The notes below the pieces were generated by a model. It ran no database searches, was not told where the DNA came from, and saw nothing but the letters and a program-made list of their open reading frames with translations. A program made the translations under genes and the position numbers. Positions 1 to 8,291 of a stretch of 64,000 nt of DNA are shown here, piece by piece. How positions within the stretch are numbered: position 1 is the stretch's first letter; each line of letters begins with the position of its first letter. The DNA is from Sipunculus nudus (Eukaryota; Annelida; Sipuncula; Golfingiida; Sipunculidae). The stretch covers positions 556,001 to 620,000 of the forward strand of contig JAPPUL010000076.1 of assembly GCA_026874595.1 (NCBI GenBank). Direction: 5' to 3'.

Positions 1-501
1 GTGGGAGGTGAGCTTGAGAGTACAATAATGCATGATTATAGTAATAAGAGTCACGAAGGCTTTATAGGGCATTCATACATAGGAGAATATGTTAATATGG
101 GTGCTTTAACGACTACAAGTAATTTAAAGAACAATTACAGCGAGGTACGGCTTTTGTATCCTGGTGAGAATGAGGTTAGAACAGGCCTTGTTAAGGTAGG
201 CTCTTATATAGGAGATCATAGCAAACTTGGGATAGGCTCATTACTTACAACGGGCACGGTTTTAGGTTTTGGAGTAAATATATATTTTGGGGTGAGTTTA
301 TATTCTAAATATATACCATCGTTCATATGGGGTAGTAATATAGAATATCAAGAATATTTATTTGATAAATTTTTAAGTACCTGTCATGATGTTATGAAGA
401 GAAGGTTGCAAATGACTACAGATGTAAAAGTTAGAGTTTATGAAAAAATATTTGATCTTGAAAGAGAAAATAGAAGATTTTTTTTAGAAAGAAAAAACTA
501 A
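1..501 (+). CDS. Alternative GlmU-type sugar-1-phosphate acyltransferase/nucleotidyltransferase, C-terminal part (partial)
   Basis: The frame is open at the left edge, so the true start is outside the window and only the C-terminal 166 residues are present. The segment is a left-handed beta-helix acyltransferase: it has the run MHDYSNKSHEGFIGHSYIG, then VNMGALTTTSNLKNNYSEVR and, further on, IGDHSKLGIGSLLTTGTVLGFG. These pieces match the pattern I know from the TIGR03991 family (a GlmU-like protein of Bacteroidetes and spirochaetes with an N-terminal nucleotidyltransferase and a C-terminal hexapeptide domain). In that family it is proposed to act in UDP-GlcNAc or related sugar-nucleotide synthesis. 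The tail after about residue 105 is helical and charged. The N-terminal nucleotidyltransferase domain is not visible here, so the full activity is inferred. Confidence 0.8.
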   Translation: MGGELESTIMHDYSNKSHEGFIGHSYIGEYVNMGALTTTSNLKNNYSEVRLLYPGENEVRTGLVKVGSYIGDHSKLGIGSLLTTGTVLGFGVNIYFGVSLYSKYIPSFIWGSNIEYQEYLFDKFLSTCHDVMKRRLQMTTDVKVRVYEKIFDLERENRRFFLERKN

Positions 502-508
502 AATTAAC

Positions 509-537
509 TTGACAAAGTGAAGAAAATAGTGTTTAAT
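509..537 (+). promoter_or_regulatory. Sigma-70 promoter for the sigma-factor gene
   Basis: TTGACA at 509-514 is a perfect -35 box. It is followed by a 17-nt spacer and TTTAAT at 532-537, one mismatch from TATAAT. It lies 8 bp beyond the stop of the preceding gene and about 170 bp upstream of the sigma gene, implying a leader of about 165 nt. Confidence 0.65.
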
Positions 538-612
538 AAAACCACTTCCAGTAAAAAATGTAGCAAACAAAAAAAAGATGATGGCTTTATAAAAAAAAAA
601 GGTGTAGTAAAA

Positions 613-645
613 ATGGAGTTACTATATGCTATAGCTAATGCTTAA
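613..645 (+). CDS. Possible 10-residue leader peptide in the sigma-gene leader
   Basis: ATG at 613 opens a ten-codon frame (MELLYAIANA, stop TAA at 643-645) inside the leader that the upstream promoter would produce. AGGTG at 600-604 gives a weak ribosome-binding site at reasonable distance. The peptide has no run of regulatory amino acids that would point to classical attenuation. A chance ORF is quite possible; it is listed because it is the only start/stop pair with an SD-like element between promoter and gene. Confidence 0.2.
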   Translation: MELLYAIANA

Positions 646-707
646 AGGGGTTTTCAGTTTAATAAAGACAATTAATGAATGCACAATTTGGCAGGAGAGA
701 TATTTGT

Positions 708-1592
708 ATGGGTAGAACTCAAACTAAACTTAAGGACAAGGGTACCATGAAGGACCTAGCTTACGAGGGACCACTTGCCCAATATTTAATGGAAATAGAC
801 AAAGTAAAGTTATTAACACGTGAAGAGGAGGGATTGTACGCAAAAGAAGCTTTTGAAGGGTGTAAAATATCAAGAGGTAAGTTAATTCGAGCTAACTTGC
901 GTTTTGTTGTTAATATTGCCAAGAAGTATCAAAAGCGAGGCTTACCGTTAATAGATTTAATCAGCGAAGGGAATATGGGGCTTATAACAGCGGCAGATAA
1001 ATTTGATTATAGAAAGGGTTATCATTTCATATCATATGCTGTATGGTGGATAAAACAATCGATACTAAAAGCTTTATCTGAAAAGACAAAATTAATAAGA
1101 CTGCCTTTAAATAGAGCAAATCAATTAATGCAGATAGAAAAGCTTAAAAAAGAAAAAGAGCAGCTTAAAAATACAGATCTTACAAACTGTGAGATAGCAA
1201 CAGCCCTGGATATAGAAGAGCATAGTGTATCTGACATACTAAATGCATCAAGAGATTATGTGTCTCTTGATGCTCCTATTGTATTTGATAAGAAAGAAAG
1301 ATACTTATCAGAGCTAATAAGAGATAGTAATTTTAAGGAACCAGAAGAAAAGCTTGTAGATGTTTCGCTTAAAGAGACTATATCAAGATCGCTTGAGACC
1401 TTATCAGATAAAGAACAAGCAGTAATAAGGTTAAGATATGGTTTGGGGGGGATAGACCCTCTGTCCTTAAAAGATATAGGTAGCAAATTTAACCTTACGA
1501 AAGAGAGAATAAGACAGATAGAAAAGAAGGCGATACGTAGATTAAGACATCCCTCACGGAGCCAGGCGCTAAAATCTTTTCTTAAACTCTAA
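708..1592 (+). CDS. RNA polymerase sigma-70 family factor (short, RpoS/RpoD-like)
   Basis: Region 1.2 (GPLAQYLMEIDKVKLLTREEE) is followed by region 2 with NLRFVVNIAKKYQKRGLPLIDLISEGNMGL and the region 2.3-2.4 stretch FISYAVWWIKQSI. Region 3 follows, and then region 4 with the helix-turn-helix LKDIGSKFNLTKERIRQIEKKAIRRLR. At about 294 residues it is far shorter than a primary RpoD and lacks the acidic region 1.1 and the non-conserved insert, so a group 2 (RpoS-like) or reduced primary-type factor is more likely. I chose ATG 708 because AGGAG at 693-697 sits 10 nt upstream; an in-frame ATG at 675 lacks such a site. It probably has its own promoter (509-537). Which promoters it serves cannot be told from the window. 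Confidence 0.88.
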   Translation: MGRTQTKLKDKGTMKDLAYEGPLAQYLMEIDKVKLLTREEEGLYAKEAFEGCKISRGKLIRANLRFVVNIAKKYQKRGLPLIDLISEGNMGLITAADKFDYRKGYHFISYAVWWIKQSILKALSEKTKLIRLPLNRANQLMQIEKLKKEKEQLKNTDLTNCEIATALDIEEHSVSDILNASRDYVSLDAPIVFDKKERYLSELIRDSNFKEPEEKLVDVSLKETISRSLETLSDKEQAVIRLRYGLGGIDPLSLKDIGSKFNLTKERIRQIEKKAIRRLRHPSRSQALKSFLKL

Positions 1593-1632
1593 AGGAAACT
1601 CTATTAAGGGATGCTGACTAAGATAAGGGAGC

Positions 1633-2370
1633 TTAACTAAGATAGTTTTGTTTTATCATATAGTTTGCAAAGGCAAGATCTTCTTTAGTGGTTATTTTGA
1701 AATTGGTTTTTGAGCCTATTATAATGCTAGTATCTTGTCCTATTGCTTGAACTATAGTTGTGTCATCTGTTGCAGGGTATGGTTTTTTTGCATACTCAAG
1801 ATATGCTTTTGTTATAGTGTTTAAGTGAAATCCTTGCGGCGTAAGTATCCCGACGTGGTGTTTTCTATCAAGATGTTTTTTAATTAATGTATTATTATGC
1901 TGTAGCTTTTTGATTGTATCTGTAAGAGGGTATGCTAGTGTAACTGAAGGATATTTATACAAAGCCTTTAATAGATTTTTAATATCGTTATGGTTTATAA
2001 AAGGTCTTGCTGAGTCATGTATCAGTACAATACTATTTGGGTTTTGGTTTTGAATATGTTTAAGTCCATTATAAACTGACATATTTCTACTTATGCTGCT
2101 CCCTTCCACAATGAAAAGACGATTGCTCGTAAGTTCTTTGCTAATATGGCTATAAATTGAACTTGTAAAAGCATAATAATCGCCAGGACTTATTACAAGT
2201 ATAATCTTTGTGTTTAGCTTATTAAGTTCTTGATTGGCAAGAAAAGTTTGTAAAGACCATAAAAATAAAGGAACCTTCCCAAGCAATACAAACTGTTTTT
2301 TAGTCTCTGCTGCAAGCCTTTTGCCAGACCCTGACGCAAGTAGTATTACAAAAGCATTTTTATATTGCAT
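1633..2370 (-). CDS. ispD: 2-C-methyl-D-erythritol 4-phosphate cytidylyltransferase
   Basis: This enzyme transfers CMP from CTP to methylerythritol phosphate, the third step of the MEP route to isoprenoids, in the cytoplasm. The 245 residues show the CTP-binding glycine-rich loop LLASGSGKRL at about 10-19, followed by KQF. HDSARPF lies at 118-124, LTPQGF near 176-181, and TDDT follows. The length is normal for the family (about 230-240). The usual GGxxRxxSV motif is modified to SSISRNMSV near 91-99, but the Arg and SVYNGL are kept. It is the last gene of a minus-strand group carD - PIN/TRAM protein - ispD. Close pairing of a YacL-type protein with ispD is also known from Firmicutes, which supports the assignment. 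Confidence 0.9.
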   Translation of the reverse strand: MQYKNAFVILLASGSGKRLAAETKKQFVLLGKVPLFLWSLQTFLANQELNKLNTKIILVISPGDYYAFTSSIYSHISKELTSNRLFIVEGSSISRNMSVYNGLKHIQNQNPNSIVLIHDSARPFINHNDIKNLLKALYKYPSVTLAYPLTDTIKKLQHNNTLIKKHLDRKHHVGILTPQGFHLNTITKAYLEYAKKPYPATDDTTIVQAIGQDTSIIIGSKTNFKITTKEDLAFANYMIKQNYLS

Positions 2371-2448
2371 GTATTTTATATTTGTAATTGCAAATAAGCT
2401 AAAAAGTTTTAGTTCTATTAATATTACACAACAATTATAAAGCTACTT

Positions 2449-3429
2449 TTAGTGCGTAAGTTGGGTGAAAATCATTCTACCTGCAGGCGTTTGTAATATA
2501 CTAGTTACAATAACTTTAACATCACGTCCTATATGACTTTTACCGTTGTCAACTACGATCATAGTCCCATCGTCAAGATATCCAATGCCCTGATGATGAT
2601 CTTTACCTTCTTTAACTACAGTTATCTTTATTTCTTCGTTAGGGAGTAGTACAGGCTTAACAGCATTTGTAAGTTCGTTAATGTTTAAAATCTGTACTCC
2701 TTGAAACTCAGCAACTTTGTTTAAATTAAAGTCATTAGTAACTATAGCAGCATTCCCATATTGCAAAGCAAGTTTTAAAAGCTTACTGTCAACCTCGGGA
2801 GTATCAACAAAATCCTCTTCAGTTATACGAATTATGGCTTTTTTACTTGCCTTTAATTTGTTTAATATATCAAGTCCTCGCCTTCCGCGGTTTCGTTTTA
2901 AGGGGTCTGAGGAGTCGGCAACTTGGTGTAACTCATTTAATACGAACTTAGGAATTATAAGAATCCCTTCAAGAAAGCCAGTCTCGGCAATATCAAATAT
3001 CCTGCCATCTATAATAACGCTAGTATCTAATATTTTATGCTTTAACTTTTCCTCAGGCTTTGCTTTAGAAGTAGAGTTAAAAGCGATATCAGGCTCTTTA
3101 AGCCAAGTTAACGTAAACACAAAATAGGCCATTACAAGCTCAAAAATACTTACAAACTCATCTGACAAGCCCCCTATCTTTACAAACGCAGAACCTAAGA
3201 AGTGACCTATTAAAAGTCCTATTAAAAGCCCTATTGAGCCAAAGAGTAATTTTCTTCCCTTTGCTCTGTGCGCAGTAATTTCAAGCCATATAAAAAGACT
3301 CGTAATAATGGCTGCAAGTATAGGATATACAACATATGCCTTAATATTAAAGTATGTTGCATTTGTATTGTATCCGATAACAAAAGCAAAGAGAGTTATT
3401 AAAAGTAAAACAGCAATTCTAAATAACAT
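2449..3429 (-). CDS. PIN/TRAM-domain membrane protein (YacL-like)
   Basis: The N-terminal ~120 residues hold four predicted membrane helices. They are followed by a PIN nuclease-like domain that begins [12 protein letters not shown] near residue 132, with its first acidic residue in that motif. Further acidic positions follow in LNELHQVAD and in IVTNDFNL. The C-terminal ~70 residues ([20 protein letters not shown] onward) form a TRAM RNA-binding domain. This order matches the YacL/PilT-type membrane PIN protein that sits beside ispD and carD in several phyla. A membrane-tethered ribonuclease is the family expectation, but its RNA target is unknown. About 30 bp separate it from carD, so co-transcription is likely. 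Confidence 0.85.
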   Translation of the reverse strand: MLFRIAVLLLITLFAFVIGYNTNATYFNIKAYVVYPILAAIITSLFIWLEITAHRAKGRKLLFGSIGLLIGLLIGHFLGSAFVKIGGLSDEFVSIFELVMAYFVFTLTWLKEPDIAFNSTSKAKPEEKLKHKILDTSVIIDGRIFDIAETGFLEGILIIPKFVLNELHQVADSSDPLKRNRGRRGLDILNKLKASKKAIIRITEEDFVDTPEVDSKLLKLALQYGNAAIVTNDFNLNKVAEFQGVQILNINELTNAVKPVLLPNEEIKITVVKEGKDHHQGIGYLDDGTMIVVDNGKSHIGRDVKVIVTSILQTPAGRMIFTQLTH

Positions 3430-3461
3430 AATATCCTCTGTTTATTTAAGGACAAGCAAAA

Positions 3462-4013
3462 CTATAAATCCTTGTTATTAATCATTTTGAGTATTTCATT
3501 TTTTGTATCGTCGTCTGTTTTTGTCTTTGTTAAAATGTTATTAAGCATATTTTCAACTTTTGACTTACTTTGACTTGTAGCAAAAGCAATTTCGTCGCTT
3601 ATAAGGTTCATAGCATTTCTAAGCAATTTCTTTTCAGAATTGGATATAGAGTTACAATTTTGCCTTGAGGACAAATTACTAATCACCTCAGCAATGCCAA
3701 GAAAAGAGCCTTCTTTAAGTTTGTCAGAGTTGTAAGTATAGCGCTCACGCCAGTTATCAGAGAGGGTAATATTATTCTGCTCATTTTCAAGTATAGAAAC
3801 AGCTTTAATAATCTCTTTTTTGTCGGCAATAGTCCTAAGCCTTACTTTATCATTGTCATTACAATCGCAAGGTAACATAACTTTCATGCTACTATTTAAA
3901 AGTTCAAGAACATAATACTTTCGTGTTTGTCCAAGAATAAGTTGTTCTTCAATACCCTTAATTTCACCTATCCCGTGAATAGGGTAAACGACCTTAGTTC
4001 CGACGCTGTACAT
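3462..4013 (-). CDS. CarD family transcriptional regulator
   Basis: The N-terminal half carries the CarD/CdnL RNA-polymerase-interacting domain: VGTKVVYPIHGIGEIKGIEE, then KYYVLEL and MKVMLPCD. The C-terminal half is the helical DNA-contacting part. CarD proteins bind the RNA polymerase beta subunit and stabilise or modulate open promoter complexes, often at rRNA promoters. At 183 residues it has the normal length and lacks the rest of Mfd/TRCF, so it is a stand-alone CarD. It is the first gene of the minus-strand group that continues into the PIN/TRAM protein and ispD. ATG 4013 is the natural start, as the domain begins almost immediately. Confidence 0.88.
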   Translation of the reverse strand: MYSVGTKVVYPIHGIGEIKGIEEQLILGQTRKYYVLELLNSSMKVMLPCDCNDNDKVRLRTIADKKEIIKAVSILENEQNNITLSDNWRERYTYNSDKLKEGSFLGIAEVISNLSSRQNCNSISNSEKKLLRNAMNLISDEIAFATSQSKSKVENMLNNILTKTKTDDDTKNEILKMINNKDL

Positions 4014-4309
4014 ACGCTTTATCCTTTAATTATTATTTTAAATTGACAAAACAAAATATAGAAAACTACCAAATAAATGATACTCACTAAAAAAGAAGAA
4101 GATAAAGGTCATGACATACTTTAAATAAGCATGTCATACTTAAAAAATAACGACCATATATCAACTTAAAAAGAGCGTTCCTTGTAGGATAGCTTATTTA
4201 AAGATTGAAAAATAAGATTATGTATTCTTAAGGAAACGATCTAAGTATTAAATATAATACAATGAACATGTAATTTGAAGTAAGGGTATATATTTTAGGG
4301 TTTGTTTTG
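4014..4309. other. Intergenic region upstream of carD with nested inverted repeats
   Basis: Both flanking genes are on the minus strand. There is no ORF of note here. It contains the arms ATGACAT/ATGTCAT and a perfect 12-bp inverted repeat (see the next entry). Otherwise it is AT-rich with no terminator-like hairpin plus T-run that I can identify. Confidence 0.5.
4111..4203. repeat. Two overlapping inverted repeats upstream of carD
   Basis: ATGACAT (4111-4117) and ATGTCAT (4131-4137) form a 7-bp inverted repeat with a 13-bp spacer. CTTTAAATAAGC (4119-4130) and GCTTATTTAAAG (4192-4203) form a perfect 12-bp inverted repeat with a 61-bp spacer. The left arm of the second lies in the spacer of the first. 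They sit about 100-190 bp upstream of the carD start, so they could be an operator or an RNA structure in the carD leader. No function is shown. Confidence 0.5.
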
Positions 4310-6136
4310 TTAATTAATGGGAGTGTGAAAAGAGTTTAGCTTATGTAAGAGTTTTTTAAGACTTTTAATAATTGCGCTAATGTCGTTTTTCAAGGACGCT
4401 ATGTTGATGTAGTATCCAGACTTTATATTTTGTTTAATAATCGAGTTATCTATAATAGCTTTCATAAAAGGGAACTCATTTTCAAGCTGCAGCTGTGCTT
4501 TAATAATAATATCGTTTTTAATATTTTGTGTATTTTGGATATTAAGTAAGTATTTAAATCTTAAAAGGGTATTGAGCAAGTTGTTTAGGAGTGGAGTTAT
4601 TTTCTTTATCATGATATCTTTATTTTTATGTTTAGAATATTCTAAAATATTCTTTTTAATAATGGTTTTATCTTTCTCTTTTAGTAATGTTGAGATTTCG
4701 TTATCCAAAGTGATATTGGTAATGCTTGGGATGTTGCGACCATGTTTAGTTGCGTTATAGATAAGATTATTGTCTTTGTTATAGATGCCGGCATAATCAG
4801 CAAGCCATTTTAGCAGGTTATCAAGTACGAAATCGGTTTTGACATTGCCAATAGTAAAGGGGTTTCTTTGTAGGGTGAGTCTATAGAAGAGAGTATTAAT
4901 AGTATTAAACTTAGATTGCTTGTGAAAGAGGAAATTCTGATATATTGCACTATCTTTAGCATGCGTGATATTATTAGAATAAGCAAGGTCCTGCCCGACT
5001 AGTATAATGGAAGAGAATCCGAGCAGGCGAGCGATTTCAAGGGCACAAGTTGAAACAGAGGAACCAGTATTAATAAAAGAAATGCTAAAGTTAAAGTGTT
5101 TATAAAGCCAATGAAGGAAAGAGTCTTTGGTATTGTCTTCGTGAGTTGCGAAATAGAAATTGTTATTATATGGAAGGTTCCAATTAGGTATTGCAGAATT
5201 AGTAGAAAGAGAATATATAATGGAGACATTGCGTAATGCGGGATATTTGGGAGTGGCGGTAAAGTCTTTTAGGTTATGGATTTGAGAATCTAGTGCTATT
5301 ATAAAGTCTGGATATATGTTAGCATTTATGAGAGTAGGCAGGGCGGTATCAGTAGTTATTATAAAGATGTAGTTTTGGATTTTTTGGATTTGAGAAAGAG
5401 AGTTATTAAGCGAAGGCCCAGCAGAAACGATTAAAGTAGCTAAGTTATAAAACTTGTTAAAGATGCTAGAAATATCTTTGTGAGAGAAGATATTGGAAAA
5501 GTTATAAATATTATTTTTAAGCCAAAGCTTTTGGAAATAAGTTTTGGTAAAAAGGTCTTGAACTAATTGTTTAGAATAAGAGTTTATGTTATTAATCAGC
5601 GGGTCATAAATAAGCTTAAATAAACGGTAATGATTTTCTAAAAAAACTATTTGAATTTTGTTATAATATTTATCTTTATAAAGAGATAAAAGAAAAGAGT
5701 TCCAACATTGCGTACCAATAAATAAAACAATTCTTTTGTCGTTTAAAAAGCTAAGGTCAACATGATGAGCAGCATTAATTAAGATATTGGACTCATGTTC
5801 AAAGACGGCGATATTAATATTATCGACAGAAGTCTTTGAAAAAGCTTTTATCTGAGCTAAAGTTTCTTTGATGTGGTAAGCAAAGCCAAATCCGATAATA
5901 ACAATTAGGTTATAGTCGGAAGAGATATTAACAAATTTCTTAGCCTCTTTTACAGGGTCATACTTGCTATGAATATAGATGTGGTTATAAGTGAATGTGG
6001 GGAGGGAATTTTTAGCAAAAGAGGTTTTAATAAACTTATTATTATTGGATTTATTATACTTATTGATCTGAGCTTGTGAAAATAAAACACCCTTTTCTTT
6101 AAGAGTAAAGAAGTTATTCCGTATGAGCTTATGCAT
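4310..6136 (-). CDS. DUF115 family protein (motility accessory factor / MptE-like)
   Basis: The 608-residue protein has the DUF115 core in its middle: an N-terminal Rossmann-like strand LIVIIGFGFAYHI near residue 80, then LIVSAGPSLNNSL near 235. TDTALPTLINANIYPD follows, and IILVGQDLAY lies near 375. DUF115 occurs in archaeal MptE (a pterin pyrophosphokinase) and in bacterial Maf-type motility factors thought to glycosylate flagellin. In a spirochaete the flagellin-modification role is the more likely. It is a single gene facing away from the LeuA-like gene. Its coding strand is poor in G and rich in Asn, Ile and Ser codons, unlike most neighbours. The substrate is not visible from sequence. 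Confidence 0.75.
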   Translation of the reverse strand: MHKLIRNNFFTLKEKGVLFSQAQINKYNKSNNNKFIKTSFAKNSLPTFTYNHIYIHSKYDPVKEAKKFVNISSDYNLIVIIGFGFAYHIKETLAQIKAFSKTSVDNINIAVFEHESNILINAAHHVDLSFLNDKRIVLFIGTQCWNSFLLSLYKDKYYNKIQIVFLENHYRLFKLIYDPLINNINSYSKQLVQDLFTKTYFQKLWLKNNIYNFSNIFSHKDISSIFNKFYNLATLIVSAGPSLNNSLSQIQKIQNYIFIITTDTALPTLINANIYPDFIIALDSQIHNLKDFTATPKYPALRNVSIIYSLSTNSAIPNWNLPYNNNFYFATHEDNTKDSFLHWLYKHFNFSISFINTGSSVSTCALEIARLLGFSSIILVGQDLAYSNNITHAKDSAIYQNFLFHKQSKFNTINTLFYRLTLQRNPFTIGNVKTDFVLDNLLKWLADYAGIYNKDNNLIYNATKHGRNIPSITNITLDNEISTLLKEKDKTIIKKNILEYSKHKNKDIMIKKITPLLNNLLNTLLRFKYLLNIQNTQNIKNDIIIKAQLQLENEFPFMKAIIDNSIIKQNIKSGYYINIASLKNDISAIIKSLKKLLHKLNSFHTPIN

Positions 6137-6288
6137 AACTAGGCAATAAATTTAATATGTAAACAATAAATGATTAAAATATAATATTCTTATATATACC
6201 TTATATACTATAAAAAGGCTTAAAAGATAACAAAACATATAGAAAAAAAGCTATAGAAATTTATAATAAATAAAAAGAGAGAAAACAT

Positions 6289-7953
6289 ATGGCAGAACAA
6301 GGCGGAGTAAAGGAAGGAGTAAAGGAAGGAGTAAAGGAAGGAGTAAAGGAAGGAGTAAAAGGCGGGGTAAAAGGCGGGGTAAAAGGAATAAGGTCGGAAA
6401 AAAGGTTTATAGGCAAGGGAGGAGAAGGGGAGAATGTGATAGAAGTAATGGATACGACCTTACGAGATGGAGAACAAATGATGGGGGTGGCGTATAGCAT
6501 ATCAGAAAAGCGAGCAATAGGAAGGATGTTGTTAGAAGATCTTCTAGTAGATAGGCTTGAGATATGCAGTGCACGAGTATCAGAGGGGGAGCGTGAGGCG
6601 GCTTGCGGGATATTGGAGTGGGCGAAAGGAGAGGGGATAGTAGAAAAGGTTGAGATATTGGGTTTTGTAGATTACGCTAAATCGGTAGACTGGATAATGT
6701 CGGTAGGGGGAAATACGATAAACTTGTTAATGAAGGGTTCAAGAAAGCATGTTGAGCAGCAGATAAAAAAGAGCGCAGAAGAGCATGTTGCAGACGTAAG
6801 GCGTACAGTATCGTATGCAAAAGACAAAGGTCTTTGCGTAAATATCTATCTAGAAGACTGGTCAAGCGGGATGAGAAACTCAAGAGACTATGTGCACTAT
6901 GTTTTAGACAATTTAGGAGATATAGGGATAAGTCGTTTCATGCTCCCGGACACATTAGGAATATTGTATCCGACAGAGACAAAGGATATGATAAAGAGTC
7001 TGGTTAATAGGTACGAAGGCAGGCATTTTGATTTTCATGGACACAATGATTATGGTCTTGGGACAGCAAACACATTATCAGCAATAGAGGGAGGAGTAAA
7101 GGGAGTACATTTGACAGTGAACGGGATGGGAGAGCGAGCAGGGAATGCGCCTTTAGACGAAGTGGTGGTATCAATAAAGGATTTTAGAACAAATAATCTT
7201 AACGTACGAACAAATATAAACGAGCTTGCGCTTTCAAAAGTAAGTCGGGAGGTGGAGATATATTCGGGGCAGCGGCTTGCATCAAACAAGCCGATTATAG
7301 GAGATAATGTATATACCCAAACAGCGGGATTACATGCGGATGGGGATTTGAAAGGGGATTTATATGTAAGTAGTTTGTTGCCGGAGCGTTTTGGACGTAG
7401 GCGAAAGTACGCTCTAGGGAAGTTATCGGGGAAGGCAAGTCTTGAAAATAATTTAAAGGAATTAAATATAAGTCTTAATGAGGAAGAGAAGGAGAAGGTG
7501 TTAAAGAAGGTGGTAGAGCTTGGCGATAAAAAAGAACTTATAACGGCAGACGAACTACCGTATATAATAGGAGATGTGCTAGATACAAAGATAGAACGAA
7601 TATTTAAGATAAACTCGGCAGTGGTGGTTACGAGTACAAATCTAAGGCCGATGGCAACAGTAAGCGTTGAATATAAGGGCAAGATTATGCAAGAGACGTC
7701 GTCTGGGGATGGGGGTTATGATGGATTTATGAGGGCAATTAAGACGTTAGCCAAGGCGTTTGATATAAAGCTGCCGAAGTTAAAAGATTATGCAGTAGTG
7801 ATACCGCCGGGAGGGAATACCGATGCGTTGGTACAAACGACAATAACGTGGGAGCAGGATGGAAAAAGCTTTAAGACAAAAGGGGTGGATTCTGATCAAA
7901 TGTTATCGGCTATTGAGGCAACAGAAAAAATGATAAATATAGTACTAAGCTAA
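6289..7953 (+). CDS. 2-isopropylmalate synthase / citramalate synthase family protein (LeuA type)
   Basis: This is a DRE-TIM metallolyase that condenses acetyl-CoA with a 2-oxo acid, most likely feeding leucine or isoleucine synthesis; leuB lies 54 kb away in the same window. Visible are MDTTLRDGEQ (metal and substrate site), FDFHGHNDYGLGTANTL with the metal-binding His pair, and VNGMGERAGNAPLDE. The C-terminal allosteric LeuA domain includes SSGDGGYDGFMRAIKTL and TDALVQTTITW. The first ~36 residues consist mainly of VKEG and VKGG tandem units not normal for the family. GTG at 6436, preceded by GGAGAAGGGG at 6421-6430, would give a conventional N-terminus (VIEVMDTTLRDG). The choice between LeuA, homocitrate and citramalate synthase cannot be made by eye. 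Confidence 0.82.
   Translation: MAEQGGVKEGVKEGVKEGVKEGVKGGVKGGVKGIRSEKRFIGKGGEGENVIEVMDTTLRDGEQMMGVAYSISEKRAIGRMLLEDLLVDRLEICSARVSEGEREAACGILEWAKGEGIVEKVEILGFVDYAKSVDWIMSVGGNTINLLMKGSRKHVEQQIKKSAEEHVADVRRTVSYAKDKGLCVNIYLEDWSSGMRNSRDYVHYVLDNLGDIGISRFMLPDTLGILYPTETKDMIKSLVNRYEGRHFDFHGHNDYGLGTANTLSAIEGGVKGVHLTVNGMGERAGNAPLDEVVVSIKDFRTNNLNVRTNINELALSKVSREVEIYSGQRLASNKPIIGDNVYTQTAGLHADGDLKGDLYVSSLLPERFGRRRKYALGKLSGKASLENNLKELNISLNEEEKEKVLKKVVELGDKKELITADELPYIIGDVLDTKIERIFKINSAVVVTSTNLRPMATVSVEYKGKIMQETSSGDGGYDGFMRAIKTLAKAFDIKLPKLKDYAVVIPPGGNTDALVQTTITWEQDGKSFKTKGVDSDQMLSAIEATEKMINIVLS
6305..6386 (+). repeat. In-frame 12-bp purine-rich tandem repeat
   Basis: Units of GGAGTAAAGGAA (four copies) pass into GGGGTAAAAGGC-type units (two to three copies). 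They encode VKEG and VKGG tetrapeptides at the 5' end of the LeuA-type reading frame. The unit is 12 bp, so copy-number change would keep the frame. Confidence 0.85.
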
Positions 7954-8291
7954 AAAATATATATATAAGTGTGGTATAAGTTTGTAAATTCATAGTGTAG
8001 AAAAATAAATATTAATTTAATTGCTGTTAGAATTCGTTTGAAAAAAGACGATTTAGAAATTGGGACAATGGTGCTCATAAATAATAAGTATGTAGGTAAC
8101 TTGACTTTTTATTTAAAGACCTTATACTAAGTAAGATAAAAATACTAGAGGTCGCTAAAAGCAGTAAAAAGGCAGTAAAAAGGGGCAGTAAAATAGATTG
8201 ATGATAAATGGGTTTAAGATAAAAGCAAAAAGAATATATATAAAGAATATAAAAGAAATAAAATAAAAAAGGAAATAAGGGGGCAAATAGA
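7954..8291. other. Intergenic region with promoter and CAGTAAAA repeats
   Basis: This is non-coding on both strands as far as I can see. It holds the promoter at 8101-8128. After it, three closely spaced GCAGTAAAA copies (about 8160-8192) lie in the predicted leader of the Ig-like protein gene. The rest is AT-rich and featureless. Confidence 0.5.
8101..8128 (+). promoter_or_regulatory. Sigma-70 promoter for the Ig-like protein gene
   Basis: TTGACT at 8101-8106 and TATACT at 8123-8128 are separated by 16 nt, each one mismatch from consensus. They lie about 165 bp upstream of the ATG at 8292. The ATG has AGGGGG about 8 nt ahead of it. Confidence 0.55.

Noticed and set aside
6261-6500. Antisense Pro/Ser/Phe-repeat ORF over the VKEG repeats
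   Set aside because: It is merely the reverse complement of the tandem repeats and conserved leuA-type sequence.
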